Source of the DNA: Thermoanaerobacter sp049701115
Lineage (GTDB): Bacteria > Bacillota > Thermoanaerobacteria > Thermoanaerobacterales > Thermoanaerobacteraceae
NCBI RefSeq assembly: GCF_049701115.1
Contig: NZ_JBNATX010000004.1
Span: 1 to 64,000 of the forward strand
Direction: 5' to 3'
Length of the DNA stretch: 64,000 nt
Shown: positions 7,818 to 17,178 of the stretch, piece after piece
How the letters are laid out: each line of letters starts with the position of its first letter
Position numbering within the stretch: position 1 is the stretch's first letter
Notes under the pieces: generated by a model
The model's database searches: none
Told to the model about the DNA's origin: nothing
The model's input: the letters and a program-made list of their open reading frames with translations, nothing else
Program-made: the position numbers and the translations under genes

Positions 7818-8972
7818 TTAATTCACATTTTCCATTACAATCTCTCCCTCTCTCACAACAGTTATTTCTTTGCCATCTCCTACAATGCTCCCTCTTTTCA
7901 CAACCACTTTGGGCCCAATTATGCTTTTTACGACTTTTGCCCCGTCTTCAATCACTGCGTCAGACATAATGATAGAATCTATTATCTCCGCTTTTTCTCC
8001 CACAACTACCCCATAAGACAAAATCGAATTAGAAACAGTTCCAAAGACTATGCATCCTTCCACTATAAGGGAATTTGAAATCTTTGCAGAGGGACCGATA
8101 TACTGAGGAGGATATGCAAAAGAGGCGCTGTAAACTTTCCAGCTTCCGTCAAAGAGTCTTAATTCTTTTTCTTTTGGAGAGTATGGGTCTTCTTTTATCA
8201 GGTCCATGCTTGCCTCCCAATAGCTACTTATTGTACCTACATCCTTCCAGTACCCATTAAAGACATAGGCATACATCTTGTACCCTTTTTTAAGCATTTT
8301 GGGAATTATGTCCTTGCCAAAGTCGTGAGAAGAACTTTCGTCTTGAGCATCTTCCATCAAAACTTCTTTCAACTTATCCCATTTGAAAATGTATATTCCC
8401 ATTGAAGCCAATGTGCTTTTGGGCTTTTTTGGTTTTTCCTCAAATTCATATATCCTATAATCTTCATAAGTATTCATTATTCCAAATCGCGAAGCCTCCT
8501 CTATTGGCACTTTTGTAACAGCAATTGTGGCATCAGCATCCTTTTGCTTGTGAAATTTAAGCATTTTTAGATAATCCATTTTGTACACATGGTCCCCGGA
8601 GAGAATCAATAAATTTTCGGGAGAATATTTTTCAACGAAATTTATGTTTTTAAGCACAGCATCAGCAGTCCCGCTATACCACTTACCTCCCCTTTCTTCA
8701 GTATAGGGAGGAAGTATCGTAACGCCGCCGTTGACCCTGTCCAAATCCCAGGCACTGCCTATACCTATATGAGAGTGAAGTATAAGAGGTTGATACTGGG
8801 TCAAAACCCCTACCACTTCTATAGAAGAATTAGAACAATTGCTTAGAGTAAAATCGATTATGCGATATTTACCCCCAAACTCTACTGCAGGTTTTGCATT
8901 TGTTTTTGTCAGCAATTCAAGTCTGCTACCCTGGCCCCCTGCAAGAATTAATGCAATAATCTCCCTTTCCAT
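7818..8972 (-). CDS. glgC: Glucose-1-phosphate adenylyltransferase
   Basis: Makes ADP-glucose from glucose-1-phosphate and ATP, the committed step of glycogen synthesis. Of 384 residues, the N-terminal nucleotidyltransferase domain shows GGQGSRL and KPAVEFGGKYRIIDF, the middle has the conserved SGDHVYKMDY, and the C-terminus is a beta-helix with hexapeptide-like repeats. I choose ATG 8972, preceded by GAGGTG, over an in-frame ATG six codons upstream. The gene starts ten bases after glgB. Confidence 0.95.
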   Translation of the reverse strand: MEREIIALILAGGQGSRLELLTKTNAKPAVEFGGKYRIIDFTLSNCSNSSIEVVGVLTQYQPLILHSHIGIGSAWDLDRVNGGVTILPPYTEERGGKWYSGTADAVLKNINFVEKYSPENLLILSGDHVYKMDYLKMLKFHKQKDADATIAVTKVPIEEASRFGIMNTYEDYRIYEFEEKPKKPKSTLASMGIYIFKWDKLKEVLMEDAQDESSSHDFGKDIIPKMLKKGYKMYAYVFNGYWKDVGTISSYWEASMDLIKEDPYSPKEKELRLFDGSWKVYSASFAYPPQYIGPSAKISNSLIVEGCIVFGTVSNSILSYGVVVGEKAEIIDSIIMSDAVIEDGAKVVKSIIGPKVVVKRGSIVGDGKEITVVREGEIVMENVN

Positions 8973-8982
8973 AAAATTCACC

Positions 8983-10863
8983 TCACTCATATTGTGGTTT
9001 TAATATCACTGCGGAAAGAGGAGGCAATTTTATTTGTATGCTGTAAGGCTTGCCGTGTATTCCTATTTTTTCAGCTTCAATGAGATTTTGGTTAACAAAG
9101 CCTCTCCCTCCGTATTTTGTTTCATCACTATTCAAAATCTCCTTATACAAACAATATTCTGGCACCCCTATTCTGTAGACGGGATAAGATACCTTACTGA
9201 AATTGCACACCACCACCAAAAAGTCTTTTTTGTCTTTTGCAAATCTGATATAAGAGATAATGCTCTGTTCACTGTTGTTGACATCAATCCATAGAAAACC
9301 CTCTTCAGAATGGTCCATTTCATAAAGACTTTTATTGGAAAGATATATTTTATTTAAATCTTTTACATATTCTTGCAGACTTTTGTGCATTGGATAATCA
9401 AGCAAGAACCAATCTAGCTCCTTCTTAAAGTCCCATTCTATGAACTGCCCAAATTCTCCACCCATAAAAAGCAGTTTCTTCCCTGGATGAGTCATCATAT
9501 AGCCGTACAAAGCCCTGAGATTTGCAAATTTTTCTTCATAAGTGCCAGGCATCTTATCAAGCAAAGATTTTTTCCCGTGCACAACTTCATCATGTGACAG
9601 AGGTAAAATGAAATTTTCTGAATAAGTGTACATGATAGAAAAAGTGAGGAGATTGTGATTCCACTTTCTTTCTTCAGGGGGAAACGCCATATACTTTAGA
9701 GTATCATTCATCCATCCCATGTCCCATTTGTAATTAAAACCAAGCCCTCCACTATAATCAGGATAAGTGACTAAAGGATATGCACTTGATTCTTCTGCCA
9801 CCATCAAAGGATTAGGGAAATTGGTGAAGATAAGTCTATTTAAATCTCTTAGAAATGAAACCACCTGGTCGTGAACTTCCTGCCTTCCAGAACGGGTATG
9901 AAGGTAGAGCATATTAGAAATGGCATCACATCTCAAACCGTCTATATGATACTCTTTAAACCAGAAATAAGCATTGGAAAGGAGAAAGCTTTTTACACCC
10001 GGCTTTGACACGTCAAAGTTTGCTGTTCCCCAGTAGTCATTTTCTCTTATGAAAGGGTCATCGTATTCGTAAAGGTGGGTCCCATCAAAATTGTAAAGGC
10101 CATGCTCATCCTTGCAAAAATGCCCCGGAACCCAGTCCATAATTATTCCAATGCCGTGTTGATGCAGTGTATCGACAAAATACATAAAATCTTCAGGAGT
10201 GCCATAGCGACTTGTTACAGAAAAATAACCTGTTATTTGATATCCCCATGACATATCCAAAGGATGTTCCATTAAGGGCAGCAATTCCACATGGGTATAC
10301 CCCATTTCCTTTACATAAGGGACAAGTAAATCGGCAATCTCCCTATAGTTTAACAATTCTCCATTTTCTTTTCTCCTCCAGGACCCTAAGTGAAGTTCAT
10401 AAATATTTATAGGAGTTTCAAAGATATTTTTATTTTTTCTCCTTAACATCCAGTCCTCATCATGCCACTGATATTCGGGCAAATTTTTAACAATAGAAGC
10501 AGTGTTAGGTCGCACTTCTGAAAAAATGGCATAAGGGTCTGATTTTAAAATCTTTTTTCCGTCTTTTGTGTGAATTTCATATTTGTAAAGTTCCCCTTCT
10601 TTTAAGCCTTCTATAAAAATCCACCATAGCCCTGAATCTTTTACTTTGAGCATCATGTGATTTTTTGCATCCCAATTATTAAAATCGCCAGCAATTCCCA
10701 CCCTAACTGCATTAGGCGCCCAGACACAAAACACTGTCCCCTCTTTTCCCCTATAATTTATAAATCTACTGCCTAAAAAGGTGTAAGCTCTGAAATGTTC
10801 CCCTTTTAAGAATTTTCTGATATCGGAAAGATAGATAGTTGAATTTTTATACTGGACTGTCAT
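8983..10863 (-). CDS. glgB: 1,4-alpha-glucan branching enzyme (GH13)
   Basis: Creates alpha-1,6 branches in glycogen. The 626-residue protein has an N-terminal CBM48 module (about 20-130) and a GH13 barrel with the nucleophile in HIDGLRCDAISN, the acid/base in MVAEESSAYP and the third acidic residue in LSHDEVVHGK. Start ATG 10863 follows AAGGGGTG; the longer frame starting at 10908 lacks a ribosome site. First gene of the glycogen operon, with its own promoter at 10985-11013. Confidence 0.95.
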   Translation of the reverse strand: MTVQYKNSTIYLSDIRKFLKGEHFRAYTFLGSRFINYRGKEGTVFCVWAPNAVRVGIAGDFNNWDAKNHMMLKVKDSGLWWIFIEGLKEGELYKYEIHTKDGKKILKSDPYAIFSEVRPNTASIVKNLPEYQWHDEDWMLRRKNKNIFETPINIYELHLGSWRRKENGELLNYREIADLLVPYVKEMGYTHVELLPLMEHPLDMSWGYQITGYFSVTSRYGTPEDFMYFVDTLHQHGIGIIMDWVPGHFCKDEHGLYNFDGTHLYEYDDPFIRENDYWGTANFDVSKPGVKSFLLSNAYFWFKEYHIDGLRCDAISNMLYLHTRSGRQEVHDQVVSFLRDLNRLIFTNFPNPLMVAEESSAYPLVTYPDYSGGLGFNYKWDMGWMNDTLKYMAFPPEERKWNHNLLTFSIMYTYSENFILPLSHDEVVHGKKSLLDKMPGTYEEKFANLRALYGYMMTHPGKKLLFMGGEFGQFIEWDFKKELDWFLLDYPMHKSLQEYVKDLNKIYLSNKSLYEMDHSEEGFLWIDVNNSEQSIISYIRFAKDKKDFLVVVCNFSKVSYPVYRIGVPEYCLYKEILNSDETKYGGRGFVNQNLIEAEKIGIHGKPYSIQIKLPPLSAVILKPQYE

Positions 10864-10984
10864 TTTGGAACACCCCTTTTTATATATATTCTCTAGGGGA
10901 AAAATCAAAGAACTGAAAAAAGAGATGAAAAAATAAAGGCAAGATTTAAAAAACTCAGAATAACTATATCATATCTTTGCTTTT

Positions 10985-11013
10985 AGTATAGCATTTTCCA
11001 CAATCTTGTTCAA
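10985..11013 (-). promoter_or_regulatory. SigA-type promoter of the glycogen operon
   Basis: On the minus strand TTGAAC (11013-11008), a 17-base spacer and TATACT (10990-10985) lie about 120 bases upstream of the glgB start. The rest of the 10864-11292 gap is AT-rich and otherwise contains only the icd promoter. Confidence 0.7.
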
Positions 11014-11183
11014 GAAAATTTTTACTGAAATTTGTAAGGTTTTGTATTATAATATTTCTAAAGACAATTTTTCTTTTAGTAGGGTAATTCCTTTTAGATT
11101 TCCTTTTACAACAAAGAATAATTTCCCCTCCCTTTTGTCTGTCCTGTATTTAGGTCAAGTTGTGAAAGCTAAATCAATAAATA

Positions 11184-11212
11184 TTGCAAAAACTCCTTAT
11201 ATTCTATATAAT
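11184..11212 (+). promoter_or_regulatory. SigA-type promoter of icd
   Basis: TTGCAA (11184-11189), 17-base spacer, TATAAT (11207-11212), about 80 bases before the icd start codon. Confidence 0.7.
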
Positions 11213-11292
11213 AAAATCAAGTTATGATAAAAAATCGCAATAAAATATTTTAAAAATTTTATTGTTACATTTCAAACAAAGGGGAGAAAAAA

Positions 11293-12504
11293 ATGGCAAA
11301 TAAAATTCAGATGAAAGTACCTCTCGTTGAAATGGACGGGGACGAAATGACAAGAATCATATGGAAATTGATAAAAGAAATACTTTTAGAGCCCTATATA
11401 GACCTTAAAACGGAATATTACGACCTTGGAATCAAAAACAGAGACGAAACTAATGACCAGGTCACAGTTGATGCAGCATACGCAATAAAAAAGTACGGAG
11501 TCGGGGTAAAATGCGCCACAATTACACCAAATGCAGAAAGGGTTAAAGAATACAACCTCAAAACAATGTGGAAAAGCCCTAATGCTACAATCAGAGCAAT
11601 ACTTGATGGCACAGTTTTTCGCACCCCCATCCTTGTTGAAGGGATAAAACCTCTTGTAAGGACATGGAAAAAACCTATTACAATTGCAAGACATGCCTAT
11701 GGGGATATTTACAAGGACGTAGAATATAGAGTCTCTGAAAAAGGCAAAGCAGAACTTGTGTTTACATCTTCAAAAGGAGAAGTGATAAGACAAACCATAC
11801 ATGAATTTGAAGGCCCTGGAGTTATACTCGGTATGCACAATACTGATGAGTCAATAAAAAGTTTTGCAAGAGCATGTTTTAATTATGCTTTAGATACGAA
11901 ACAGGATTTGTGGTTTGCGACTAAAGACACCATTTCAAAAATATACGACCACAGATTTAAAGACGTATTCCAGGAAATATATGAAAATGAATATAAAGAA
12001 AAATTTGAGGAAGCAGGAATTGAATATTTCTACACCCTTATTGACGATGCAATAGCCCGTATTTTAAGGTCAGAAGGTGGAATGGTATGGGCATGTAAAA
12101 ATTATGACGGTGATGTGATGTCAGACATGGTAGCAACAGCTTTTGGTAGTCTTGCCATGATGACATCGGTATTAGTCTCTCCTGATGGAAAATACGAATT
12201 TGAAGCGGCTCATGGAACAGTTACAAGGCATTATTATAAATACCTCAAAGGTGAAGAAACTTCTACTAATCCTATTGCTACAATTTTTGCATGGACAGGC
12301 GCTTTGAAAAAAAGAGGAGAACTTGACGGAATAAAAGACCTTGTTGATTTTGCAGATAAGCTTGAAAAAGCATCCTTAAAGACAATTGAAAAAGGGATAA
12401 TGACAAAAGACTTAGCCGCTTTATCTGACTTGCCAAATAAAACTGTTGTAAACACAGAAATTTTCCTCATTGAAATTAAAAAAACTTTAGAAGAGATGCT
12501 GTAA
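11293..12504 (+). CDS. icd: NADP-dependent isocitrate dehydrogenase, eukaryote-like homodimeric type
   Basis: Converts isocitrate and NADP to 2-oxoglutarate, CO2 and NADPH. The 403-residue sequence begins VPLVEMDGDEMTRIIW and carries TITPNAERVKEYNLKTMWKSPN and ATDTIS-like motifs typical of the mitochondrial/cytosolic eukaryotic IDH branch, also found in some thermophilic bacteria such as Thermotoga, rather than the E. coli Icd type. Strong AAGGGGAG ribosome site. Monocistronic: own promoter upstream, repeat-derived hairpin downstream. In a strict anaerobe it probably serves glutamate synthesis. Confidence 0.93.
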   Translation: MANKIQMKVPLVEMDGDEMTRIIWKLIKEILLEPYIDLKTEYYDLGIKNRDETNDQVTVDAAYAIKKYGVGVKCATITPNAERVKEYNLKTMWKSPNATIRAILDGTVFRTPILVEGIKPLVRTWKKPITIARHAYGDIYKDVEYRVSEKGKAELVFTSSKGEVIRQTIHEFEGPGVILGMHNTDESIKSFARACFNYALDTKQDLWFATKDTISKIYDHRFKDVFQEIYENEYKEKFEEAGIEYFYTLIDDAIARILRSEGGMVWACKNYDGDVMSDMVATAFGSLAMMTSVLVSPDGKYEFEAAHGTVTRHYYKYLKGEETSTNPIATIFAWTGALKKRGELDGIKDLVDFADKLEKASLKTIEKGIMTKDLAALSDLPNKTVVNTEIFLIEIKKTLEEML

Positions 12505-12515
12505 ATACGTAAAAA

Positions 12516-12556
12516 GGGACGGTCCTCAGACAAAAGGAACCGTCCCCTTTGTTTGA
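12516..12556 (+). repeat. Dispersed GGGGACGGTTCC element, copy 1, acting as terminator
   Basis: Just after icd, GGGACGGT (12516-12523) and ACCGTCCC (12539-12546) form an 8-bp stem; the sequence then runs CTTTGTTTGATTTTT. Read on the minus strand the unit is close to GGGGACGGTTCCTTTTGTC. Related copies lie at 15537-15572 and 18288-18326. Position and structure fit a terminator for icd. Confidence 0.7.
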
Positions 12557-12559
12557 TTT

Positions 12560-13270
12560 TTAGTCCAGCAGTTTATAATAATCAATATTCACAAACACTG
12601 TCACAAGAAAAGCGAAAACCGTAACCCATGTGACATCGCTATTGTTCATTCTGCTGGACATTTTTATCCCTATCCACACAATGACAAACTGCCATATCAT
12701 AAATGGGTCAATACTTCTTAAAAAGCCATAGGTCGTAGTCCCTTTTAAGGAAGGAAATAAAAGCGCTGGAGACATATCAACCAAAAGCTCCCCTGTAAAA
12801 AAGGAAGCAATGAAGCATATCAGAAAATATATTAAGACCGGCGTATAGGCATAACCCGTAATTGAAAATAATTCCGATACATCAGCCCTTCCTCTAAATA
12901 CCCATTTTATAATAGCATATGCTGCAAGAACAACAAAAAGCCATGAAAGCAGATTATTTATCAGAGTAGAAGTGATTACAGATTTTGGAGCCAATTTCAT
13001 TGCCAATTCTATTTCCTGAGGGGTAAAACCAGCATCTGGCTGGGATAGTCTCATTTTCAAAAGTTCCCTTATATGTTTTGCATAAACAGGATAACGCAAA
13101 AGATAAAGAAATACTATCCCTCCAATTTTCACTATGGCAGGATAAACTAGTTTTGGCTGATACATTAAATTTTTTATTGTTATTGAAGGTTTAAACAAAA
13201 TTCCGTAAATTCTTTCTAAGAAATTTAAGTTTTTTATGTCTTCCTCTGTCTCAATTTTAAAAAAAGCCAA
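12560..13270 (-). CDS. Yip1-domain integral membrane protein
   Basis: A 236-residue protein with a short cytoplasmic N-terminus and about five hydrophobic helices in the Yip1 pattern (PSITIKNLMYQPKLVYPAIV near the start, then paired helices). The role of bacterial Yip1 proteins is not known. I place the start at TTG 13270, eight bases after a perfect AAAGGAGG site; the longer frame to 13309 would include that site as codons. It is monocistronic and divergent from nfeD. Confidence 0.7.
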   Translation of the reverse strand: MAFFKIETEEDIKNLNFLERIYGILFKPSITIKNLMYQPKLVYPAIVKIGGIVFLYLLRYPVYAKHIRELLKMRLSQPDAGFTPQEIELAMKLAPKSVITSTLINNLLSWLFVVLAAYAIIKWVFRGRADVSELFSITGYAYTPVLIYFLICFIASFFTGELLVDMSPALLFPSLKGTTTYGFLRSIDPFMIWQFVIVWIGIKMSSRMNNSDVTWVTVFAFLVTVFVNIDYYKLLD

Positions 13271-13373
13271 CTGAGCTTCCTCCTTTACCTGAAAAGTTGC
13301 CAAAAACACAGGAGAGCAAATAAGTACATAGATTAAATTCTACATTTTTATAAAAAATCCTTCAAGAAAATTT

Positions 13374-13401
13374 TTGTCAATCAAATAAAAGACTATATAA
13401 A
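13374..13401 (+). promoter_or_regulatory. Promoter of the nfeD-slipin operon
   Basis: TTGTCA (13374-13379), 16-base spacer, TATAAA (13396-13401), 43 bases before the GTG start of nfeD. Confidence 0.55.
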
Positions 13402-13444
13402 ATTTTTCATTTATGTTAAAATGTCATTAAAGGGGGATCAAAAA

Positions 13445-14770
13445 GTGTTTACCGGAAAGAAAATTTTCTTAGTTATAATTCTTTTAATATTTGTTCTGCT
13501 ACCACCCTCTTTCTCACAAGCGACCTCTACACAAACTCCCGTATACGTGCTTACTGTGGATGGCCCAATTGTACCCGTTGTTGCAGATTATATTGAAAGC
13601 GGCTTTAAAGCTGCGGAAAGGGATGGAGCAAGTCTTATAGTAATCGAGCTTTCCACGCCAGGAGGCCTTTATGCTACTACTCAAAAGATTGTAACGCGAA
13701 TACTAAACTCTCCTATCCCCGTAGTTGTGTATGTATCTCCTGCAGGAGCGTGGGCCGGCTCTGCTGGAACTTTTATAACTCTTTCGGCAAATATTGCAGC
13801 AATGGCACCCGGCAGCAGAATTGGCGCTGCACATCCCGTCTCTATCGAAGACGACTCTGCTATGTCAGAGGTTCAAAGACAAAAAATAACACATGATGCT
13901 GCTGCCTGGATAAGAAGTATCGCCGAAAATAGAGGGAGAGACCCTAAAAATGCAGAAATGGCAGTCGTAGAGAGTAGGTCCTTCACTGACACCGAAGCCT
14001 TAAACGCAAACCTAATAGATTTAAGGGCAAATAACTTAGATGACCTTCTTAAAAAAATAAATGGGAAAACCGTAAAAAACTTTGATGGAACAACAATCAC
14101 AGTGAAAAGCGACGGCCCTATTAAACACTATCCTATGACATCAGTGCAAAAATTTTTATTTGCGATAAGTGACCCGAATATCGCTTATCTTTTGATGAGC
14201 GCTGGAATTTTGGGAATAATCTTAGAGCTTTACCACCCTGGCGCTATCTTCCCAGGAGTTGCAGGTGGAATAAGTCTTCTTCTCGGGCTTTATACTCTTG
14301 GAACTTTAGATGCACAGCTTAGCGGCATGCTTCTTGTAATACTTGGAATTGTACTTTTAGCCTCTGAGGCTTTTGTAGTAAGCCATGGAATTTTAGCAGT
14401 CGGAGGAATAATTTCTTTTGTTCTAGGATCTCTAATGCTTTTCAGTGGAAATCAAATGGGACTTACAATTAACAAAGGAGTAGTATTTGCAACAGCCTTC
14501 TTTATGGCGGCTTTTGTGTCCTTTCTACTGGCAGCAGTTATAAGGGCACAAAAAAGAAAAGTAGTAACGGGAATAGAAGGAATGATAGGCGAGTTTGGGA
14601 CTGCTGTGACAGACATAGACCCAAAGGGAACTGTATTGGTGGAAGGGGAGAGATGGCAGGCAGTCTCAAAAGAGCTTATTAAAAAGGGAGAGAAAGTTGT
14701 AATTATAGGAGTGGAAGGTCTCACTCTAAAAGTACAAAAAGTAAAAGAGGGAGGTAATGAGAGTGATTGA
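13445..14770 (+). CDS. nfeD: NfeD-type membrane-bound serine protease (ClpP class)
   Basis: A long-form NfeD (441 residues). A signal peptide (LVIILLIFVLLPPSFSQA) is followed by a ClpP-like protease domain with the catalytic serine in PAGAWAGSAGTFI and a plausible catalytic lysine in EVQRQKITHDA, then four to five transmembrane helices and a C-terminal OB-fold NfeD domain (last 65 residues). Family members cleave the C-terminus of their partner stomatin. Start GTG 13445 follows AAAGGGGGATC; the upstream ATG at 13421 would bury that site. Overlaps the slipin gene. Confidence 0.9.
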   Translation: MFTGKKIFLVIILLIFVLLPPSFSQATSTQTPVYVLTVDGPIVPVVADYIESGFKAAERDGASLIVIELSTPGGLYATTQKIVTRILNSPIPVVVYVSPAGAWAGSAGTFITLSANIAAMAPGSRIGAAHPVSIEDDSAMSEVQRQKITHDAAAWIRSIAENRGRDPKNAEMAVVESRSFTDTEALNANLIDLRANNLDDLLKKINGKTVKNFDGTTITVKSDGPIKHYPMTSVQKFLFAISDPNIAYLLMSAGILGIILELYHPGAIFPGVAGGISLLLGLYTLGTLDAQLSGMLLVILGIVLLASEAFVVSHGILAVGGIISFVLGSLMLFSGNQMGLTINKGVVFATAFFMAAFVSFLLAAVIRAQKRKVVTGIEGMIGEFGTAVTDIDPKGTVLVEGERWQAVSKELIKKGEKVVIIGVEGLTLKVQKVKEGGNESD

Positions 14771-15524
14771 AAGTTTAGCTTTTCTTTTTACCTTAACAAT
14801 TATATTAATAAGTTTAATTTCTGCATCTATAAGAATAGTACAGGAATATGAAAGAGGTGTAATTTTCCGCTTGGGGCGTTATGTAGGAGTAAGAGGACCT
14901 GGAATATTTTTCTTAATTCCAATAATCGAAAGAATGCAAAAGGTCGACTTGAGAGTGGTTACAATGGAAGTTCCCACTCAAGAAGCAATTACTAAGGACA
15001 ACGTGACAATAAAAGTCAACGCCGTAGTATATTTTAGAGTAGTAGACCCTGCAAATGCAGTTATAAAGGTTTTAGACCATATAAGGGCAACATCCCAATT
15101 GGCACAGACCACATTAAGAAGCGTACTGGGACAATCTGATTTAGATGAGCTTTTGTCTCACAGAGATGAGATAAATAAAAGGTTGAGAGAAATAATTGAC
15201 GAAGGAACAGAGCCATGGGGAGTAAAAGTAAATCTCGTTGAAATAAGGGACGTAGAATTGCCTCAGAGCATGCAAAGGGCCATGGCAGCACAGGCAGAAG
15301 CAGAAAGAGAACGCCGAGCAAAAATAATAAGTGCTGACGGTGAATATCAAGCTGCAGCAAAACTTGCAGATGCTGCAAGGATAATTGCATCTGAACCTGC
15401 TGCTCTCCAACTAAGATACCTCCAAACTTTAAGAGAAATAGCTAATGACAGGTCAAACATTGTAGTATTCCCATTCTCACTTGATATACTCCAGCAGCTC
15501 ATGCCTCAGCATAAAAAAGAATAA
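14763..15524 (+). CDS. Slipin/stomatin-like SPFH protein
   Basis: A membrane-anchored SPFH-domain protein of about 253 residues: one N-terminal hydrophobic helix, then the SPFH core (EYERGVIFRLGRYVGVRGPG, RVVTMEVPTQEAITKDNV) and an Ala/Glu-rich coiled coil (AMAAQAEAERERRAKIISAD). It is the usual operon partner and likely substrate of NfeD and organises membrane microdomains. Start is ATG 14757 or, with better spacing after GGAGG, GTG 14763; both overlap the nfeD stop. Confidence 0.9.
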   Translation: MIESLAFLFTLTIILISLISASIRIVQEYERGVIFRLGRYVGVRGPGIFFLIPIIERMQKVDLRVVTMEVPTQEAITKDNVTIKVNAVVYFRVVDPANAVIKVLDHIRATSQLAQTTLRSVLGQSDLDELLSHRDEINKRLREIIDEGTEPWGVKVNLVEIRDVELPQSMQRAMAAQAEAERERRAKIISADGEYQAAAKLADAARIIASEPAALQLRYLQTLREIANDRSNIVVFPFSLDILQQLMPQHKKE

Positions 15525-15536
15525 ACTCAATTTCAG

Positions 15537-15572
15537 CCACTGGGGACGGTTCCTCTTGTTTGACCCCAGTGG
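15537..15572. repeat. Dispersed GGGGACGGTTCC element, copy 2, bidirectional terminator
   Basis: CCACTGGGG (15537-15545) and CCCCAGTGG (15564-15572) form a 9-bp stem around the core ACGGTTCCTCTTGTTTGA, followed on the plus strand by TTTTAATTT. It sits between the convergent slipin and cbiO genes and probably ends both transcripts. Confidence 0.7.
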
Positions 15573-15574
15573 TT

Positions 15575-16399
15575 TTAATTTCCCCTTATAGCTTTTTTTA
15601 ATTCCTCAACTTTTCTTGGAATTTCTTCTTTATGAATAATGTTTTTATCTTTCAGTATCTCATATATTTCTAAAATTAGAGGTTTTTTCAACCTTTCACC
15701 TTTACTATCTCCTGTAAAAATCTCGTAAGGTGTACCCTCTTTAATTATCTTGCCATCTTTCATTACATAAATATAATCTGCCCATAGAAAAGCAAAGTCT
15801 ACATCGTGTGTTGATACTACAATAGTCTTTCCTTCCTCTTTTAAATCGTCGAGCAATTTAATAAGTTCCTCAGTGTGCTCAACATCTAAATAGGCTGTCG
15901 GTTCATCTAATATTATGACTTCTGGATCCATCACCAAAATATCTGCAATAGATACGATCTTTTTTTGCCCATAGCTTAAAAAATGCACAGGCTTATCTTT
16001 TAAATGAGATATATTGAGCTTTCCCATAATCTCATCTACTTTTGCCCTCACAATTTTTTCCTCATAGCCAAGGTTCATAGGACCAAAGGAAATCTCCTGA
16101 TATACTGTTGCAGAAAAAAGCTGAACATCGGGATTTTGGAAAACAATACCCACATTTTTTCTAAGCTTTATAAGTTCTTTCCTGTTATACAAAATTTCCT
16201 TACCCTTATACATTATTTTACCTGATTTGGGTTTTAAAATGCCATTAAAATGGAGAAATAAAGTGGTCTTTCCTGCCCCATTAGGTCCCAATACAGCAAT
16301 CTTTTTGCCTTTTTCTATTTTCATATTTATGCCCTGCAATGCCTTTGCACCATCAGCATATTCAAAGGATACATTTACTGCCTCTAATATAGTTTCCAT
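15575..16399 (-). CDS. cbiO: Cobalt ECF transporter ATPase CbiO
   Basis: Energises the CbiMNQO cobalt importer at the cytoplasmic face. The 274-residue ATPase shows Walker A GPNGAGKTT, Q-loop VFQNPDVQLFSATV, signature LSYGQKK and Walker B VIILDEPTAYLD. Start ATG 16399 has a GAAGGTGG site and overlaps nothing; four codons of the longer frame are omitted. Last gene of cbiM-cbiN-cbiQ-cbiO. Confidence 0.93.
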   Translation of the reverse strand: METILEAVNVSFEYADGAKALQGINMKIEKGKKIAVLGPNGAGKTTLFLHFNGILKPKSGKIMYKGKEILYNRKELIKLRKNVGIVFQNPDVQLFSATVYQEISFGPMNLGYEEKIVRAKVDEIMGKLNISHLKDKPVHFLSYGQKKIVSIADILVMDPEVIILDEPTAYLDVEHTEELIKLLDDLKEEGKTIVVSTHDVDFAFLWADYIYVMKDGKIIKEGTPYEIFTGDSKGERLKKPLILEIYEILKDKNIIHKEEIPRKVEELKKAIRGN

Positions 16400-16401
16400 G
16401 T

Positions 16402-17178
16402 TTATAGCCACCTTCTTATAAATGTTGAAGTAACTACTAAAGATGCATCTATCACAAGAAAAAAAATTATATTTATAATTGAAAATTTATATTCCCTACT
16501 AATTACTTTTATTTCGCCTGTATAAAGCCTTGATTCTAAAGCTATATATAAATTCTGAGAATAATTATAAGATTTTAAAAGTAAAGAATAGACTAAGAAA
16601 CCTAAAGATTTGAAGGAATTTTTTATATTTTTGTATCCCAAACGTGATTCCTGGGAAATGTAAATTTCTTCTGCCTCTTTTAATAAAACAAATATAAACC
16701 GATATATCAATTGAAACAATTCTAAAAACAATGAAGGTATTCTTAACTTTTTTAAAACATTTATAATATCAATAATAGGTGTAGTAAAAGCAAGAAAATA
16801 AAGGCACGATACAATTGCTAAAACTCTAAAAAATAAATTAAGAGCCATCATAATCCCATAATGAGTAATCCCTAATTTTAAATTAAAAAACTTAAATGCA
16901 AATATAACTATATTACTATTATCATTTATAGGATTTATCATGATAGTAAGCAAACTCAAAAGCAGAAATGAAGAGGGTACAAGCATAAATTTAACATATA
17001 CTTTTGCTGGAATTTTTGCTCTTAACACTGTAATTAAAAACATCAAAAAAATTACAATTATATTAGTGTATATATCAAAAAAGAAACATAAAAACATTGT
17101 AATAAAAGAAAATAAAAGTTTTTCGACAGGATGCACAAAATGCATCCTGTTCGTGTATGCATAGCTATCTATTAGCAT
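16402..17178 (-). CDS. cbiQ: Cobalt ECF transporter transmembrane protein CbiQ
   Basis: The T component (258 residues) that couples ATP hydrolysis by CbiO to CbiM. Several transmembrane helices flank a cytoplasmic segment, with the coupling motif region ESRLGYKNIKNS and ALESRLYTGE corresponding to the paired A-R-G-like motifs of EcfT proteins. Overlaps cbiN by 14 bases. More AT-rich than its neighbours. Confidence 0.9.
   Translation of the reverse strand: MLIDSYAYTNRMHFVHPVEKLLFSFITMFLCFFFDIYTNIIVIFLMFLITVLRAKIPAKVYVKFMLVPSSFLLLSLLTIMINPINDNSNIVIFAFKFFNLKLGITHYGIMMALNLFFRVLAIVSCLYFLAFTTPIIDIINVLKKLRIPSLFLELFQLIYRFIFVLLKEAEEIYISQESRLGYKNIKNSFKSLGFLVYSLLLKSYNYSQNLYIALESRLYTGEIKVISREYKFSIINIIFFLVIDASLVVTSTFIRRWL

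Noticed and set aside
11006..11227. Plus-strand 73-codon frame between glgB and icd
   Set aside because: It overlaps both promoters of the intergenic region and has no ribosome site or coding character.
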